DNA from: a virus
Virus record (IMG/VR): IMGVR_UViG_3300035698_002519
Location: 1 to 25,446 of that record
Direction: 5' to 3' (one strand)
DNA length: 25,446 nt
Shown: positions 16,228-23,637 of the stretch, piece after piece
How the letters are laid out: each line of letters opens with the position of its first letter
Position numbering within the stretch: position 1 is the stretch's first letter
Program-made: the position numbers and the translations under genes
The notes under the pieces: model-generated
Databases searched by the model: none
What the model saw: only the letters and a program-made list of their open reading frames with translations
Told to the model about the DNA's origin: nothing

Positions 16228-17722
16228 AGCCACTTTCCCTTCTTTTCTGCATTGTTGATGAACCAGATCCAGACCGTTTTCTGGACGGTGCTGTCGTATC
16301 GATTATATCTAAAATCTGGGGATAAGCAAATTGTAGAACAAAATTCGTGCCAAAGTCGGGGCTTGGAAGGTCGCGCGCTTTCAAATCCTTGACCGCCTCA
16401 AGCTGTATCTTCTGATTTGCCGTCATGAAATATTCAATGTTTATTAAATCTTCGCGCAAACGTGGTTCATCAGGTAATTCAAACCCGGCTTCAATAGCGC
16501 GCGCGCCTCTGCACCACATTTCAGCACGGACATTGATGTATTTATCAGGCTCTTGCGCTTTTGAACCTGAATTGACGCCGGTCGTAGGGATGCCCCAGGC
16601 CTTGAGTATGTCAGTTACGCCGCCACCGACACCAATATCATCAATGAAACAGCGAATTTGAATGTGTCCTGGCGTCCTTTGGCGATGGAAACGGTATGTC
16701 TCGGCCATCATCGTCGCCACCTCGACGACGTTTTTGCCGGAATATGACTCTAGTTCATGACATTTAGCGCCCTGGTATGCTCCGATCGTGGATAAATCAT
16801 CACCAAATCGGGCAACATCACAGCAAATTGATATAGGAAACATTTCAAAACCAAGCGCCTTGAACTCAGTCATACAATGATGCACTGCCTCTTCAGCAAT
16901 TAGCTGGTTTGACGCCTGGCGTGGGAATTTACCGAGGATACGAACACGGACAAAATCACTGTCAATGCCATAGTCATCAACCCATTGCTGCAATTTGTTC
17001 TTATTGGTTTTTCGTGCAGTCCTGGCGTCGATCGACCTGGTGATCCAGCGATGCCGGAACTTGCCAAAGCATGCACGGAAGCGGCCGGTGTTACGTGTAG
17101 GATTTCCAAACACAACCCACAGACAGCGCCCGGAGGTCATCGCGCCTTCAGACACGTCATAAATCGCGTCATCGATCGCAGATCCTTCATCGAATTTATA
17201 TAAAACAGCCTCGGCGTGTGTACCAGCAAAGCTTTCCGTCGTGTGCTTTGACCAAGGGATGGCGTTTGACCGCCACGTTTCCGGGCGTTCTTTCAAATAA
17301 AATGCGGTAGCAGTCCATTCAAATAGATGACCATGCACCATAAGTTTGTGCCATTTGGACAACTCGCGCCAGGTCTTCGTCGTAAGCTGGTTTAATGTAT
17401 TGGCCGTTGTGACCACTTGAGGGTCAACGTTTGTGGACATCCACCAAAGATCAATCAAAGCCATCAAAGCCGTCTTACCGATACCGTGACCGGAAGCGCA
17501 AGCTATTTGAACAGGGATGCGTTCTTCTTCAGGAAGGCGTTCGTTTGCCTGGAATGCTTTGCCGATATCGTCAAGAACCGCTAATTGCCATCTATCCGGG
17601 TATTCGCTTTCTAAAACCGTCCCAGGCTCACCCCAAGGAAAAGCCCATAGGACAAAGCCAACAGGGTCATTCTTGAATTTGGCCATAACTTCAGGGAGAT
17701 TAGTCATCGCGGTCGGGGTCAT
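16193..17722 (-). CDS. terL: terminase large subunit (packaging ATPase/nuclease)
   Basis: The product is 509 residues from ATG 17722, selected because AAGGA lies 10 nt upstream; a TTG at 17746 and an ATG at 17707 are weaker. Walker A is SGHGIGKT (77-84). Walker B is AVLYKFDEGSAI (172-183), with D178 and E179. The coupling motif is FGNPTR (205-210). The RNase H-like nuclease residues are probably D302 (CDVARFGDD), D361 or D362 (FIDDIGVGGG) and D456 (SPDFGTNFVLQFAYP). All motifs are intact, so it should pump and cut DNA at the portal. The gene overlaps the TerS candidate by 23 nt and the small KTLLGL gene by 35 nt. The C-terminal 30 residues are basic, as expected for a portal-docking tail. Confidence 0.95.
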   Translation of the reverse strand: MTPTAMTNLPEVMAKFKNDPVGFVLWAFPWGEPGTVLESEYPDRWQLAVLDDIGKAFQANERLPEEERIPVQIACASGHGIGKTALMALIDLWWMSTNVDPQVVTTANTLNQLTTKTWRELSKWHKLMVHGHLFEWTATAFYLKERPETWRSNAIPWSKHTTESFAGTHAEAVLYKFDEGSAIDDAIYDVSEGAMTSGRCLWVVFGNPTRNTGRFRACFGKFRHRWITRSIDARTARKTNKNKLQQWVDDYGIDSDFVRVRILGKFPRQASNQLIAEEAVHHCMTEFKALGFEMFPISICCDVARFGDDLSTIGAYQGAKCHELESYSGKNVVEVATMMAETYRFHRQRTPGHIQIRCFIDDIGVGGGVTDILKAWGIPTTGVNSGSKAQEPDKYINVRAEMWCRGARAIEAGFELPDEPRLREDLINIEYFMTANQKIQLEAVKDLKARDLPSPDFGTNFVLQFAYPQILDIIDTTAPSRKRSGSGSSTMQKRRESGYGVRKESVRRA

Positions 17723-18281
17723 AGTCCGTATTTCCTTCAGCTTCAATGGTTTCTTCTATGATCTCGCCATGAATAGCGGCAAAGGCTGGTGGATAAGATG
17801 CGTCAGGAAGTGGCATATCAGGGCTTATTTGCTCGACCGTTTCAAGAATAACTGTCTTGCGCTCAACCCTCATATTGCCTTTTGCAATGCTTTCAGCCAA
17901 ATCATCCCCAAACTTCGTTTCCGATGCGTCGCTAATGTGGACTTGAGGCATTGCCATGTGCATGAACTTTGCGGCCGTCTTTGCACATTCAACACGGTAG
18001 TTCATGCCGATCCCTTTGGATCGCATCATTTCACGCTTCTTTTTTTGGCGGTACAGCCTATCAACATCTTCGTTCATAACGGCCACAAGGAATTGCAGCG
18101 GCGTCATATTGCCGGTTGTTGGATCGAAGCCTAAATCCCGCATATGTTCAGCCGGCGACGATATGCCGCCAGGCTTTCCATTACGGGTATTAGGTGGATT
18201 ATCTGAATATTTTGCGGGAATTGTCAGATCATAATTTCCACGATCAATAGGTGGCTGTCCCGCCTCTGGCGGTTTCTCCAT
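17700..18281 (-). CDS. putative terminase small subunit
   Basis: The 193-residue product is encoded just upstream of and overlapping terL. The core MTPLQFLVAVMNEDVDRLYR (59-78), then a basic helix, then YRVECAKTAAKFMHMAMPQV (95-114), follows the pattern seen in many small terminases: a T/D-PL-x-F-L-x-x-VM helix followed by a helix with A-K-x-A-A-x-x-M/Y-x-H-x-x-x-P. The N-terminal 45 residues are Pro/Asn/Gly-rich and probably flexible; the C-terminus is acidic (EGNTDYDPDRDD), suited to contact TerL. The assignment rests on pattern and synteny. The site before ATG 18281 is weak (GGAT), and the upstream gene ends 3 nt earlier, so coupling is likely. Confidence 0.62.
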   Translation of the reverse strand: MEKPPEAGQPPIDRGNYDLTIPAKYSDNPPNTRNGKPGGISSPAEHMRDLGFDPTTGNMTPLQFLVAVMNEDVDRLYRQKKKREMMRSKGIGMNYRVECAKTAAKFMHMAMPQVHISDASETKFGDDLAESIAKGNMRVERKTVILETVEQISPDMPLPDASYPPAFAAIHGEIIEETIEAEGNTDYDPDRDD

Positions 18282-18283
18282 GA

Positions 18284-18790
18284 TTAAACATCCACATACT
18301 TGTCACCAACGGGCAAAACACCCGCTTGATCGTATTGCGTATTGTCCTGAAGGCCTTGAGGAACACCACCGCCGGCCATGTTTTCCATTTCGGCTTTGCG
18401 CTGCTCAATTTCCTTATCGTAACTTCTTTCCATGCGCATGTTATCTCTCAGGCCTTTTTCTGACATGAAATCCCTGGCGCGGCGTTTATGCTCCTGCAAG
18501 ACAGGCTCAAACGTGTCATCAAGGTAAAATGTGCGGACACGAATGCCCTTCAACTTATGGCGAATATAGCGGTTTGATGCCAGCTTCATGTCGCCTTTGT
18601 TGAAGTTTTGCGGAACTTCAAGCTTTGCTTCGAAATCACCTTCAACAACTTCTTTGCGGTGCTCTCCGCGCAGTGTGTATTTGCCGTGGATCTTGATAAC
18701 AACGACCGCAACGGCCGCGTTCAGCTCTTTTTCCGTCTTGTGGAAACGCTGTATGTTTGCAAAATGTGGAATTTGGTTATGTGTACTCAT
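18284..18790 (-). CDS. hypothetical 168-aa protein of the packaging/tail region
   Basis: The N-terminal half is beta-like (AAVAVVVIKIHGKYTLRGEH at 25-44). The centre reads NKGDMKLASNRYIRHKLKGI and is basic. The C-terminal third is Glu/Arg/Met-rich coiled helix, then a Gly/Gln tail (NMAGGGVPQGLQ). No family is recognised. It lies between the tailspike cluster and terS and ends 2 nt before that gene, so it belongs to the late operon. A small virion or packaging factor is a guess only. Confidence 0.65.
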   Translation of the reverse strand: MSTHNQIPHFANIQRFHKTEKELNAAVAVVVIKIHGKYTLRGEHRKEVVEGDFEAKLEVPQNFNKGDMKLASNRYIRHKLKGIRVRTFYLDDTFEPVLQEHKRRARDFMSEKGLRDNMRMERSYDKEIEQRKAEMENMAGGGVPQGLQDNTQYDQAGVLPVGDKYVDV

Positions 18791-18834
18791 GATCTTCGCC
18801 TACTTTCTTCGGTTACTGCGCAGAATTGCGCTGT

Positions 18835-19308
18835 TTAGTGCTTCGTCGTCTTCAGTAAATCGTCATGTATCGCGCTTTTCGTGGTCGAGTCGGTCGCTAA
18901 ATTCAGAGATCCGAGATCAACGCCCTGGTCATTCTGGTCAGGAGCTTCAGCGATTGTTATATCTTTAGGCCTGTAAATACGCAAGCCGGCTAGATGTTCA
19001 GCATAAAGGGGATCAGTCCAGGGAATAGTCTTATACAGTAGCCCTGGGTTTACGATGATCTGACCTTCTTTTAAGGCCTCAAAGTCGAGATATTCTTGAC
19101 CGGTCAATTCATCAATCACACGGGGCGCAGGGCTAACAAACATAACGCATTTGCCTCTTTGGCCTTTACCACAGTCAAGCGTCAAGTATTTATAAACAGG
19201 AGCATGAAGTAAACCGATCTGAACATTTCCGATCTTCTCAATGCGAGAAACGATCCCGCGCGCTTCATACGCCTGATCGTCCCTAATACCTTCATTAATA
19301 TTGTCCAT
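18835..19308 (-). CDS. hypothetical 157-aa late protein
   Basis: The start is ATG 19308 with AGAGGA 6 nt upstream. The protein is mixed alpha/beta and neutral, with a beta-strand pattern at IGNVQIGLLHAPVYKYLTLD (26-45), a Gly/Lys/Cys loop (CGKGQRGKC), a central FVSPAPRVIDELTGQEYLDF, and a flexible C-terminus. The pattern resembles a small OB- or SH3-like barrel, but I recognise no family. It follows the tailspike gene by 10 nt and could be a tail-associated protein. Confidence 0.62.
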   Translation of the reverse strand: MDNINEGIRDDQAYEARGIVSRIEKIGNVQIGLLHAPVYKYLTLDCGKGQRGKCVMFVSPAPRVIDELTGQEYLDFEALKEGQIIVNPGLLYKTIPWTDPLYAEHLAGLRIYRPKDITIAEAPDQNDQGVDLGSLNLATDSTTKSAIHDDLLKTTKH

Positions 19309-19318
19309 TGTTTTTCCT

Positions 19319-20932
19319 CTATGGTGTGAGGTGGTACGTACCGAACTGCAACGTCATCGCAACGGTTGCGTTGTCTTTGATGACTTTGGCATTATCCAAG
19401 CCCCAAAACACGCCCCATCCATAAACTATCTTGACTGATGAACCAGCGTCCGGCGTAGATGCCAACGTTAGGGTCAATCGTGTAGCTGATGATTTTGCAG
19501 AAGATGAAATCGCCACCTCGACGTCATCTTCGAAAGCTTTAAAGAATTCTTTTAGATCCCCGGCAGAAGCGGGGCTTGTGAAATCATTACCGTCGTCGTG
19601 TGTGATGTCGATCGTTACCGTAGCGCCAGAGATAGAGGCAGCCCAGGACATGCCATCAACACCAGCCAAGCTTGCGCCCTCAACGGCTGCAATCTTACGT
19701 GACCCGATTAAAGCCAGTTGTCTATAGCCAACGTCAAGAGGGTGAACAGAGTCCGTCAATCCGTAAGGAAGGCCGAACGTATGGACATTTGGAAGCTGGT
19801 TCGGCATATCAATTTGAACTTCACGGATTGATTGAGCGCCAGCTTTACCGGCTGCGGAAGGTTCTGACGTTTGACGGCCGCCAAGTTGTTGAACAAGAAT
19901 GTTTGCATTGCCCATAACAGCGCGCATTGTCTTGAACACGCGGATCAACGAAGCTTGATACTGTGACTTAGTGGCGAATCCTTCAACATTGACATAGAAA
20001 GAATCCGCTTCGCCCTGCGACCACCAGATCCATCCATTTTTTGTTAGGTCTACGGTGCGCGCATACTCGAAAAAGTCCCATAGTTCCGTTCCCCAGTAAG
20101 CGGGGTCAATGGTCTTGCTTGTGTTCCAGCGATCAGGATCATTTATGTCGTCATGCCAGTGTTCGGTCGATGGTGCAGAGCTTGAGGACGACGCCAACAA
20201 GGACGATCCGCCCTCTGCGCCGTTCCTTGGGTTGACTTGGATGCCATCAATCGCGTCCTCGATCGTGTTGATCATAACCTCGTAGCCACCTTCTTCGCCT
20301 GTTTCTTGGCTGTCAAAGTAGCCCGAACCTAACGACTGGCCGGCTGTAATAAGATCAACAGTCTTAGAACGCTTCATGCGAACAGCTAATTCGGACGGCG
20401 CAAGGTATTTATTGCCGACCTCATAGGCCTGAATTGTCCCGACAAGTGTATCTGATCCGCTATTGCGAGAGCCTAGATACAAATGCGTAAAGCCTGAAAT
20501 TCCTGTGATATCATAATTAGCTTCAAGGACTTCGCCCTTATAGATTATATAAGCAGCGTCACCCTTCCAGGCGAGGCCGATCGTGGTCTTCTCACCTTCA
20601 GCAATCAAATGATCAATCATGTCAGTCGTCGCAATGTTGCCGGAGTCCTGGCGAACGCGATATCCTGGGAAGCCAGCGCTTTGAAATAAGCGAACGCCTA
20701 CAGATGGATTTGATGAATTCTTGTTCAACTCGATAACGTACTGATCTTTGGAAGCGTTTGGGATGTCCGTCGGCGTGAACTCTGCCCACATAAAGCCTTC
20801 AGCCGCATTAGCGTCAACATATGGCACGTTTGTTACATCAACAAACGTGCCAATAACCGGATTCAGAACAACGCCGCTTGTGATAAGGGCGTTGTCTTCG
20901 TTTCCTAAAAGATCAAGTGCGAGATTTGACAT
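19319..20932 (-). CDS. tailspike: LamG-like domain plus SGNH/SASA esterase
   Basis: The 537-residue protein has three parts. Residues about 25-185 look like a LamG/ConA-like lectin sandwich: TTIGLAWKGDAAYIIYKGEV at 116-135, then FTHLYLGSRNSGSDTLVGTI at 148-167, the usual closing pattern. Residues 190-415 match the SASA/CE6 branch of SGNH hydrolases: block I is ITAGQS (195-200) with nucleophile S200, WSQGEADS (304-311) is the signature block, and DSVHPLDVGY (394-403) supplies the D394/H397 pair. The rest is a beta-rich C-terminal domain. The enzyme should remove acetyl groups from surface sugars, as expected of a receptor-binding tail protein. There is no signal peptide, and its place in the late operon fits a virion protein. 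The target sugar cannot be told. Confidence 0.82.
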   Translation of the reverse strand: MSNLALDLLGNEDNALITSGVVLNPVIGTFVDVTNVPYVDANAAEGFMWAEFTPTDIPNASKDQYVIELNKNSSNPSVGVRLFQSAGFPGYRVRQDSGNIATTDMIDHLIAEGEKTTIGLAWKGDAAYIIYKGEVLEANYDITGISGFTHLYLGSRNSGSDTLVGTIQAYEVGNKYLAPSELAVRMKRSKTVDLITAGQSLGSGYFDSQETGEEGGYEVMINTIEDAIDGIQVNPRNGAEGGSSLLASSSSSAPSTEHWHDDINDPDRWNTSKTIDPAYWGTELWDFFEYARTVDLTKNGWIWWSQGEADSFYVNVEGFATKSQYQASLIRVFKTMRAVMGNANILVQQLGGRQTSEPSAAGKAGAQSIREVQIDMPNQLPNVHTFGLPYGLTDSVHPLDVGYRQLALIGSRKIAAVEGASLAGVDGMSWAASISGATVTIDITHDDGNDFTSPASAGDLKEFFKAFEDDVEVAISSSAKSSATRLTLTLASTPDAGSSVKIVYGWGVFWGLDNAKVIKDNATVAMTLQFGTYHLTP

Positions 20933-21244
20933 CTATGCATGCTCCACGAAGTTTTGATTTTGTGGGTTCTGCGCATAGGCTTTTGTTGCTGAACCTGATC
21001 CGCTATCCTTTATGACGCGCCATTCTTTCGGCGCCTTAATTGTCTGGATGCCAGCGCTTGCGAATGTGTGGATGGTTGCCCAATTAGCCGCAGATGATGC
21101 GCGCCCCTGGATTGAAACGACATCGTTGCCGTCGCTATCTGCCTGAATAATGATTTCATCACCGACAAACGTGTCCTTGGATGCTTGTGTCGTGCCTGCA
21201 TCTGCGATCGTGATGTCTAAAACCGTAACTACTGAATTTGCCAT
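20933..21244 (-). CDS. small beta-rich structural protein upstream of the tailspike
   Basis: The product is 103 residues, starting at ATG 21244 with an AAGGA site. It is rich in Ala, Ser, Asp and Val with regularly spaced strands (ANSVVTVLDITIADAGTTQA at 2-21, then GDEIIIQADSDGND), and the C-terminus is QNPQNQNFVEHA. No catalytic motif is seen. It is the first gene after the promoter at 21266-21294 and its stop directly abuts the tailspike ATG, so the two are co-translated. A tail adaptor or tip component attaching the spike is a reasonable inference, but no family is recognised. Confidence 0.68.
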   Translation of the reverse strand: MANSVVTVLDITIADAGTTQASKDTFVGDEIIIQADSDGNDVVSIQGRASSAANWATIHTFASAGIQTIKAPKEWRVIKDSGSGSATKAYAQNPQNQNFVEHA

Positions 21245-21265
21245 GTGATGTTCCTTTTCGGTTAA

Positions 21266-21294
21266 ATGATATCAACTACCTACAATTTTTGCAA
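21266..21294 (-). promoter_or_regulatory. sigma70-like promoter of the virion operon
   Basis: TTGCAA (21294-21289), a spacer of 17 nt and TATCAT (21271-21266) score 4/6 and 5/6 against consensus. It fills the only 50-nt gap between the replication block and the structural block, 22 nt upstream of the first structural ATG. Confidence 0.6.
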
Positions 21295-21296
21295 GA

Positions 21297-21752
21297 TCAC
21301 CCTACCACAGCCGTCGGAGATTTGACAACCCGCACCGAAATGCCGTGACATGCAAGCATCAGTTTCGCCTTGAGTTTGAAGATTGCTGTGCTTACGCCTT
21401 TGAAATCTTCGACGATCGTCTTGCTTTCCGCCGGTGCACGGCCTCTTGGTTGCCCTTTACCAAACAACGGAACGCCGATCGTTTCTGATTTTGTTCCGAT
21501 AATGTACGTGAAATCAGCGATATATCGACAGATATGAACACCATCGATGTCGAAGCTGAATGATACCTGACAACGAAGATTCCTGATGATTCCCTGGTCT
21601 TGCTGGTATTTCAGGAAGATATATCGATCGCGTTCGCCGATGCTGTCAAACTTCTTGCCCATGTATTCGACGCGCTTGTTCCCATACTTCGATTTGCGCG
21701 GCTTTCCGGTGATATTTTTATAATCGCTTTGTCTTGGGATGAATACGCTCAT
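21297..21752 (-). CDS. DUF1064-family protein, PD-(D/E)xK nuclease-like
   Basis: The 151-residue product shows the DUF1064 pattern: SKYGNKRVEYMGKKFDSIGE (21-40) with E40, a helix RDRYIFLKYQ, the strand CQVSFSFDID, YIADFTYI (78-85) with D80, and TIVEDFKG (112-119) with a D-x-K pair at 116-118. E40, D80 and D116-x-K118 are spaced like the active site of PD-(D/E)xK nucleases. There is an insertion after YI (GTKSETIGVPLFGKGQPRGR, 86-105) that replaces the short turn usual in the family. A recombination or junction-processing role fits the replication block but is not shown. The site is AGGAGG, inside the upstream tiny ORF. Confidence 0.8.
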   Translation of the reverse strand: MSVFIPRQSDYKNITGKPRKSKYGNKRVEYMGKKFDSIGERDRYIFLKYQQDQGIIRNLRCQVSFSFDIDGVHICRYIADFTYIIGTKSETIGVPLFGKGQPRGRAPAESKTIVEDFKGVSTAIFKLKAKLMLACHGISVRVVKSPTAVVG

Positions 21753-21820
21753 GATTTATTCCTCCTGTTACGCTTTCGTGACGCTTTTGCGGCTTGATTT
21801 TTCTTTTTGCACTCAGTCAT
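21749..21820 (-). CDS. 23-aa basic microprotein coupled at both ends
   Basis: The ORF reads MTECKKKNQAAKASRKRNRR then NKS. Its ATG overlaps the stop of the upstream 41-aa ORF (ATGA) and its own stop overlaps the ATG of the DUF1064 gene (ATGA). AAGGTGG lies 5 nt upstream of the start. About half of the residues are Lys or Arg, so it could bind nucleic acid. Alternatively it merely keeps ribosomes moving into the next gene, whose AGGAGG site it contains. Translation is supported by context only. Confidence 0.5.
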   Translation of the reverse strand: MTECKKKNQAAKASRKRNRRNKS

Positions 21821-21942
21821 GTTACCACCTTCAAAATTAGTTCATATTCTTCGTTGTCGTTCACGTAAGCTTCACCGGAAGCAACCCTTCGGATGTTTTC
21901 TAAGTCAATACGTTCGCGGGTTTCGTCGCAATCTACGGACAT
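21817..21942 (-). CDS. 41-aa acidic protein
   Basis: ATG 21942 has AGGAG 11 nt upstream. The product reads MSVDCDETRERIDLENIRRV then an acidic, Tyr-containing tail ending ELILKVVT. Its stop overlaps the next ATG. The function is unknown. The chain of ATGA overlaps with its neighbours supports that it is real. Confidence 0.55.
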   Translation of the reverse strand: MSVDCDETRERIDLENIRRVASGEAYVNDNEEYELILKVVT

Positions 21943-21991
21943 TTTAGGGGTAACTCCTGTTTTTTGTTGGTGATATTTAATACAAGTTCAC

Positions 21992-22180
21992 TTAAAAAAT
22001 AGTTCCATGAAGTTTGTTTGATAGGGCATCTTCTACGTGCAAATAAACCTTGTACCCGTGCCATCCTTCACCTGAATTCTTTTGCTGAAACTCTGCATAC
22101 GTCATGACACCGAGGCGCTTCGCTTTTGGTTTTGGTTTATTATTTTCCGGCCTTGGTTTTTGGTAATAGTCGTTTGTCAT
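21992..22180 (-). CDS. 62-aa hypothetical protein
   Basis: ATG 22180 overlaps the stop of the helicase-loader-like gene. The N-terminus is Pro/Lys-rich (YYQKPRPENNKPKPKAKRLG), followed by a short globular part (VMTYAEFQQKNSGEGWHGYK) and a LHVEDALSNKLHG helix. The basic, proline-rich head suggests nucleic-acid or protein contact. No family is recognised; translation is supported by coupling to its neighbour. Confidence 0.62.
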   Translation of the reverse strand: MTNDYYQKPRPENNKPKPKAKRLGVMTYAEFQQKNSGEGWHGYKVYLHVEDALSNKLHGTIF

Positions 22181-22680
22181 GTGATCCTCTGAATGCTGTT
22201 GTGTGTTATTTGTTTTATCTCTTCGTCTTCAATCACAAATGCTTCCCTCTGCCCTCTTTCCTGAATGTTGAACGCTTCGATTGTGTCGTGTGCGTGTGTA
22301 TAGACATCGAAGCGATTATTTGCTTTTTGCCACTCTTTCGCAGCGATGAATTCTGTTTGTGTGATCTTAGGTTTTATTGGTTCTAGTATTGCAATCAAAC
22401 AGGATGGCGTCGGAAAGTCTTTGTTTTTATCTGTGTATTTATCCAGGGCATAAAGGATCTGTTCAATGGTGAAGCGCCCAGCGAATTTTCTTTCCCATCC
22501 TTGCATAGTCAGTTTTGGATCATATTTCTGGCCGAATTTCTTCTGCATTGCCATCATCGGAAAAGTAACCACGGACAGCATCTTTTTTTCTTCTATCGTC
22601 CATTCATTCACCGACCCAATCTTTGAAGCCGTCGCGCATTCTATCGATTTCATCTGTTCCGGTTCGTCCTTCGTGGTCAT
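22177..22680 (-). CDS. putative replicative helicase loader / DNA replication protein
   Basis: The 167-residue product begins inside the DUF1376 gene (77-nt overlap) at ATG 22680. GGAAGG stands 8 nt upstream, which decides the start. Residues 36-60 include a hydrophobic helix and QKKFGQKYD. WERKFAGRFTIEQILYALDK (63-82), YTDKNKDFPTPSCLIAILEP (83-102), then ITQTEFIAAKEWQKANNRFD (107-126) follow the layout of small phage loader proteins: a W-x-x-x-F/L helix, then a FPTP-x-x-L-I-x-I helix. Position behind an initiator-type DUF1376 protein mirrors lambda O then P. The loader role is inference from pattern and synteny; no ATPase motif is present, as is normal for P-type loaders. Confidence 0.6.
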   Translation of the reverse strand: MTTKDEPEQMKSIECATASKIGSVNEWTIEEKKMLSVVTFPMMAMQKKFGQKYDPKLTMQGWERKFAGRFTIEQILYALDKYTDKNKDFPTPSCLIAILEPIKPKITQTEFIAAKEWQKANNRFDVYTHAHDTIEAFNIQERGQREAFVIEDEEIKQITHNSIQRIT

Positions 22681-23392
22681 TGTATTTGCCTTCCATCAGT
22701 TTTATGAAGCTGGATTCACGTATGAGAAAATCGAAGTCAGCTTTCCACCCTCGATCGTTGTTGCCTTTGCAGAAGCTAGAGGCTTCCAGGAGCAGAAGGG
22801 CAGCTTTCCAGCCAGCTATTCCGTCACAGTCCTTCAAACGAGCCGTCAGGTGCTTCTTTCGCGTCGCAGATAGCTTTTGAACGGGCGATATGCCCATGAT
22901 CTTTGCTGCAACGTTGTATAAACTGACCGCATCTTTCAAAATTTGAGCTTCCGCCCCTTCTTCTTTCTTACTTGTCTCTGTCTCTGTCTCTGTCTCTGTC
23001 TCTGTGGCATTCCCACGCATAGCATCCGCATGCGCGCCGCATTTAACGTCTTGTTTTGGCTTGTTTTTACTCCACCGAACTTTTGCCGCTTTTTGCGCGC
23101 TTTCGCTTCGCCTGGTGCTTCTTTTGTCCTGAACATCAAGCTGTTTGTCACAGAAATCATGAAAAAGCATACCGTCCGCATGCGTGAAGAATGCGCGGAC
23201 TATGCGCGCCGCACCTAACCAGTTGTTTTCATTGACGCCTGCTATCCGTGCAAGTACATAGTCGTCGTCTGGAAGCGGCTCACGTGTGGCCATGTATTCG
23301 TCAATCAATCGGCGATAAATTCCGTCCTGTTCTGCGGTCAGATGCCGCGTTGCTTTCCTAAACTTCTTATAGTCCCAGGGATACCAGTCCAT
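22604..23392 (-). CDS. DUF1376 (YdaU-like) phage replication protein
   Basis: The 262-residue product has a diagnostic N-terminus: MDWYPWDYKKFRKATRHLTA (1-20), EQDGIYRRLIDEYMATREPL (21-40), and DDDYVLARIAGV. This winged-helix-like DUF1376 domain is common in replication modules of temperate phages. A basic linker (KAAKVRWSKNKPK, about 100-112) leads to a Thr/Glu repeat (five ET units, about 130-139) and then a C-terminal domain (LYNVAAKIMGISPVQKLSAT, KADFDFLIRESSFIKLMEGK), which is the usual second half of such proteins. It should bind the origin and recruit helicase through its overlapping neighbour. The AAGGA site overlaps the upstream RHH stop. Confidence 0.85.
   Translation of the reverse strand: MDWYPWDYKKFRKATRHLTAEQDGIYRRLIDEYMATREPLPDDDYVLARIAGVNENNWLGAARIVRAFFTHADGMLFHDFCDKQLDVQDKRSTRRSESAQKAAKVRWSKNKPKQDVKCGAHADAMRGNATETETETETETSKKEEGAEAQILKDAVSLYNVAAKIMGISPVQKLSATRKKHLTARLKDCDGIAGWKAALLLLEASSFCKGNNDRGWKADFDFLIRESSFIKLMEGKYNDHEGRTGTDEIDRMRDGFKDWVGE
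22975..23004 (-). repeat. 5 x 6-bp tandem repeat (TCTCTG on plus strand)
   Basis: Five perfect copies of the hexamer encode alternating Glu and Thr in the linker of the DUF1376 protein. As the unit is 6 bp, copy-number change alters linker length but not the frame. Confidence 0.95.
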
Positions 23393-23395
23393 AAT

Positions 23396-23563
23396 TTATT
23401 CCTTATCTTTTGATCTTGCGCTTTCAAGAATCAGATTAATTTGCCCCGAAACGCTGCGATGTTGCGCCGCCGCCTGGTCTTCCAACCACTGAGACAGATC
23501 GAAACCGGCCGTGAAGCCGATATATTTTGACTTTGTTTTGTTCTCTATAGTGTCGTTTGCCAT
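23396..23563 (-). CDS. ribbon-helix-helix (Arc/MetJ-type) regulator
   Basis: The product is 55 residues from ATG 23563, preceded by AAGGA; an in-frame upstream ATG at 23644 lacks a site and would add a hydrophobic, AT-derived leader. The strand KSKYIGFTAGFD (11-22), the helix LSQWLEDQAAAQ (23-34), the turn HRSVS (35-39) and the helix GQINLILESAR (40-50) reproduce the RHH fold, with RSVS at the usual helix junction. It is the first gene of the leftward operon, and its promoter faces the rightward one. Control of both promoters is therefore the likely role, as Arc and Mnt act in P22; this is an inference. Confidence 0.75.
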   Translation of the reverse strand: MANDTIENKTKSKYIGFTAGFDLSQWLEDQAAAQHRSVSGQINLILESARSKDKE

Positions 23564-23600
23564 TGTTTTTTCCTTTGTTAATGGGTTAGATCTCCAATGT

Positions 23601-23629
23601 ATAGTAAAAGAAAATAAAAAACAATACAA
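23601..23629 (-). promoter_or_regulatory. leftward promoter of the replication operon
   Basis: TTGTAT (23629-23624), 17 nt and TACTAT (23606-23601) lie in an A/T-rich region about 38 nt before the RHH ATG. Matches are 3/6 and 4/6, so it is weaker than the other promoters and could need an activator or UP element. Confidence 0.45.
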
Positions 23630-23637
23630 AAAAACCT

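Noticed and set aside
17517-18134. 205-aa plus-strand ORF opposite terL and the TerS candidate
   Set aside because: The minus strand carries intact TerL motifs here; the plus frame shows no family pattern or ribosome binding site.
18816-18829. Perfect 5-bp stem with a 4-nt loop between the two unknown late genes, considered as a terminator
   Set aside because: No T tract follows and the operon continues without a new promoter; the stem is too short.
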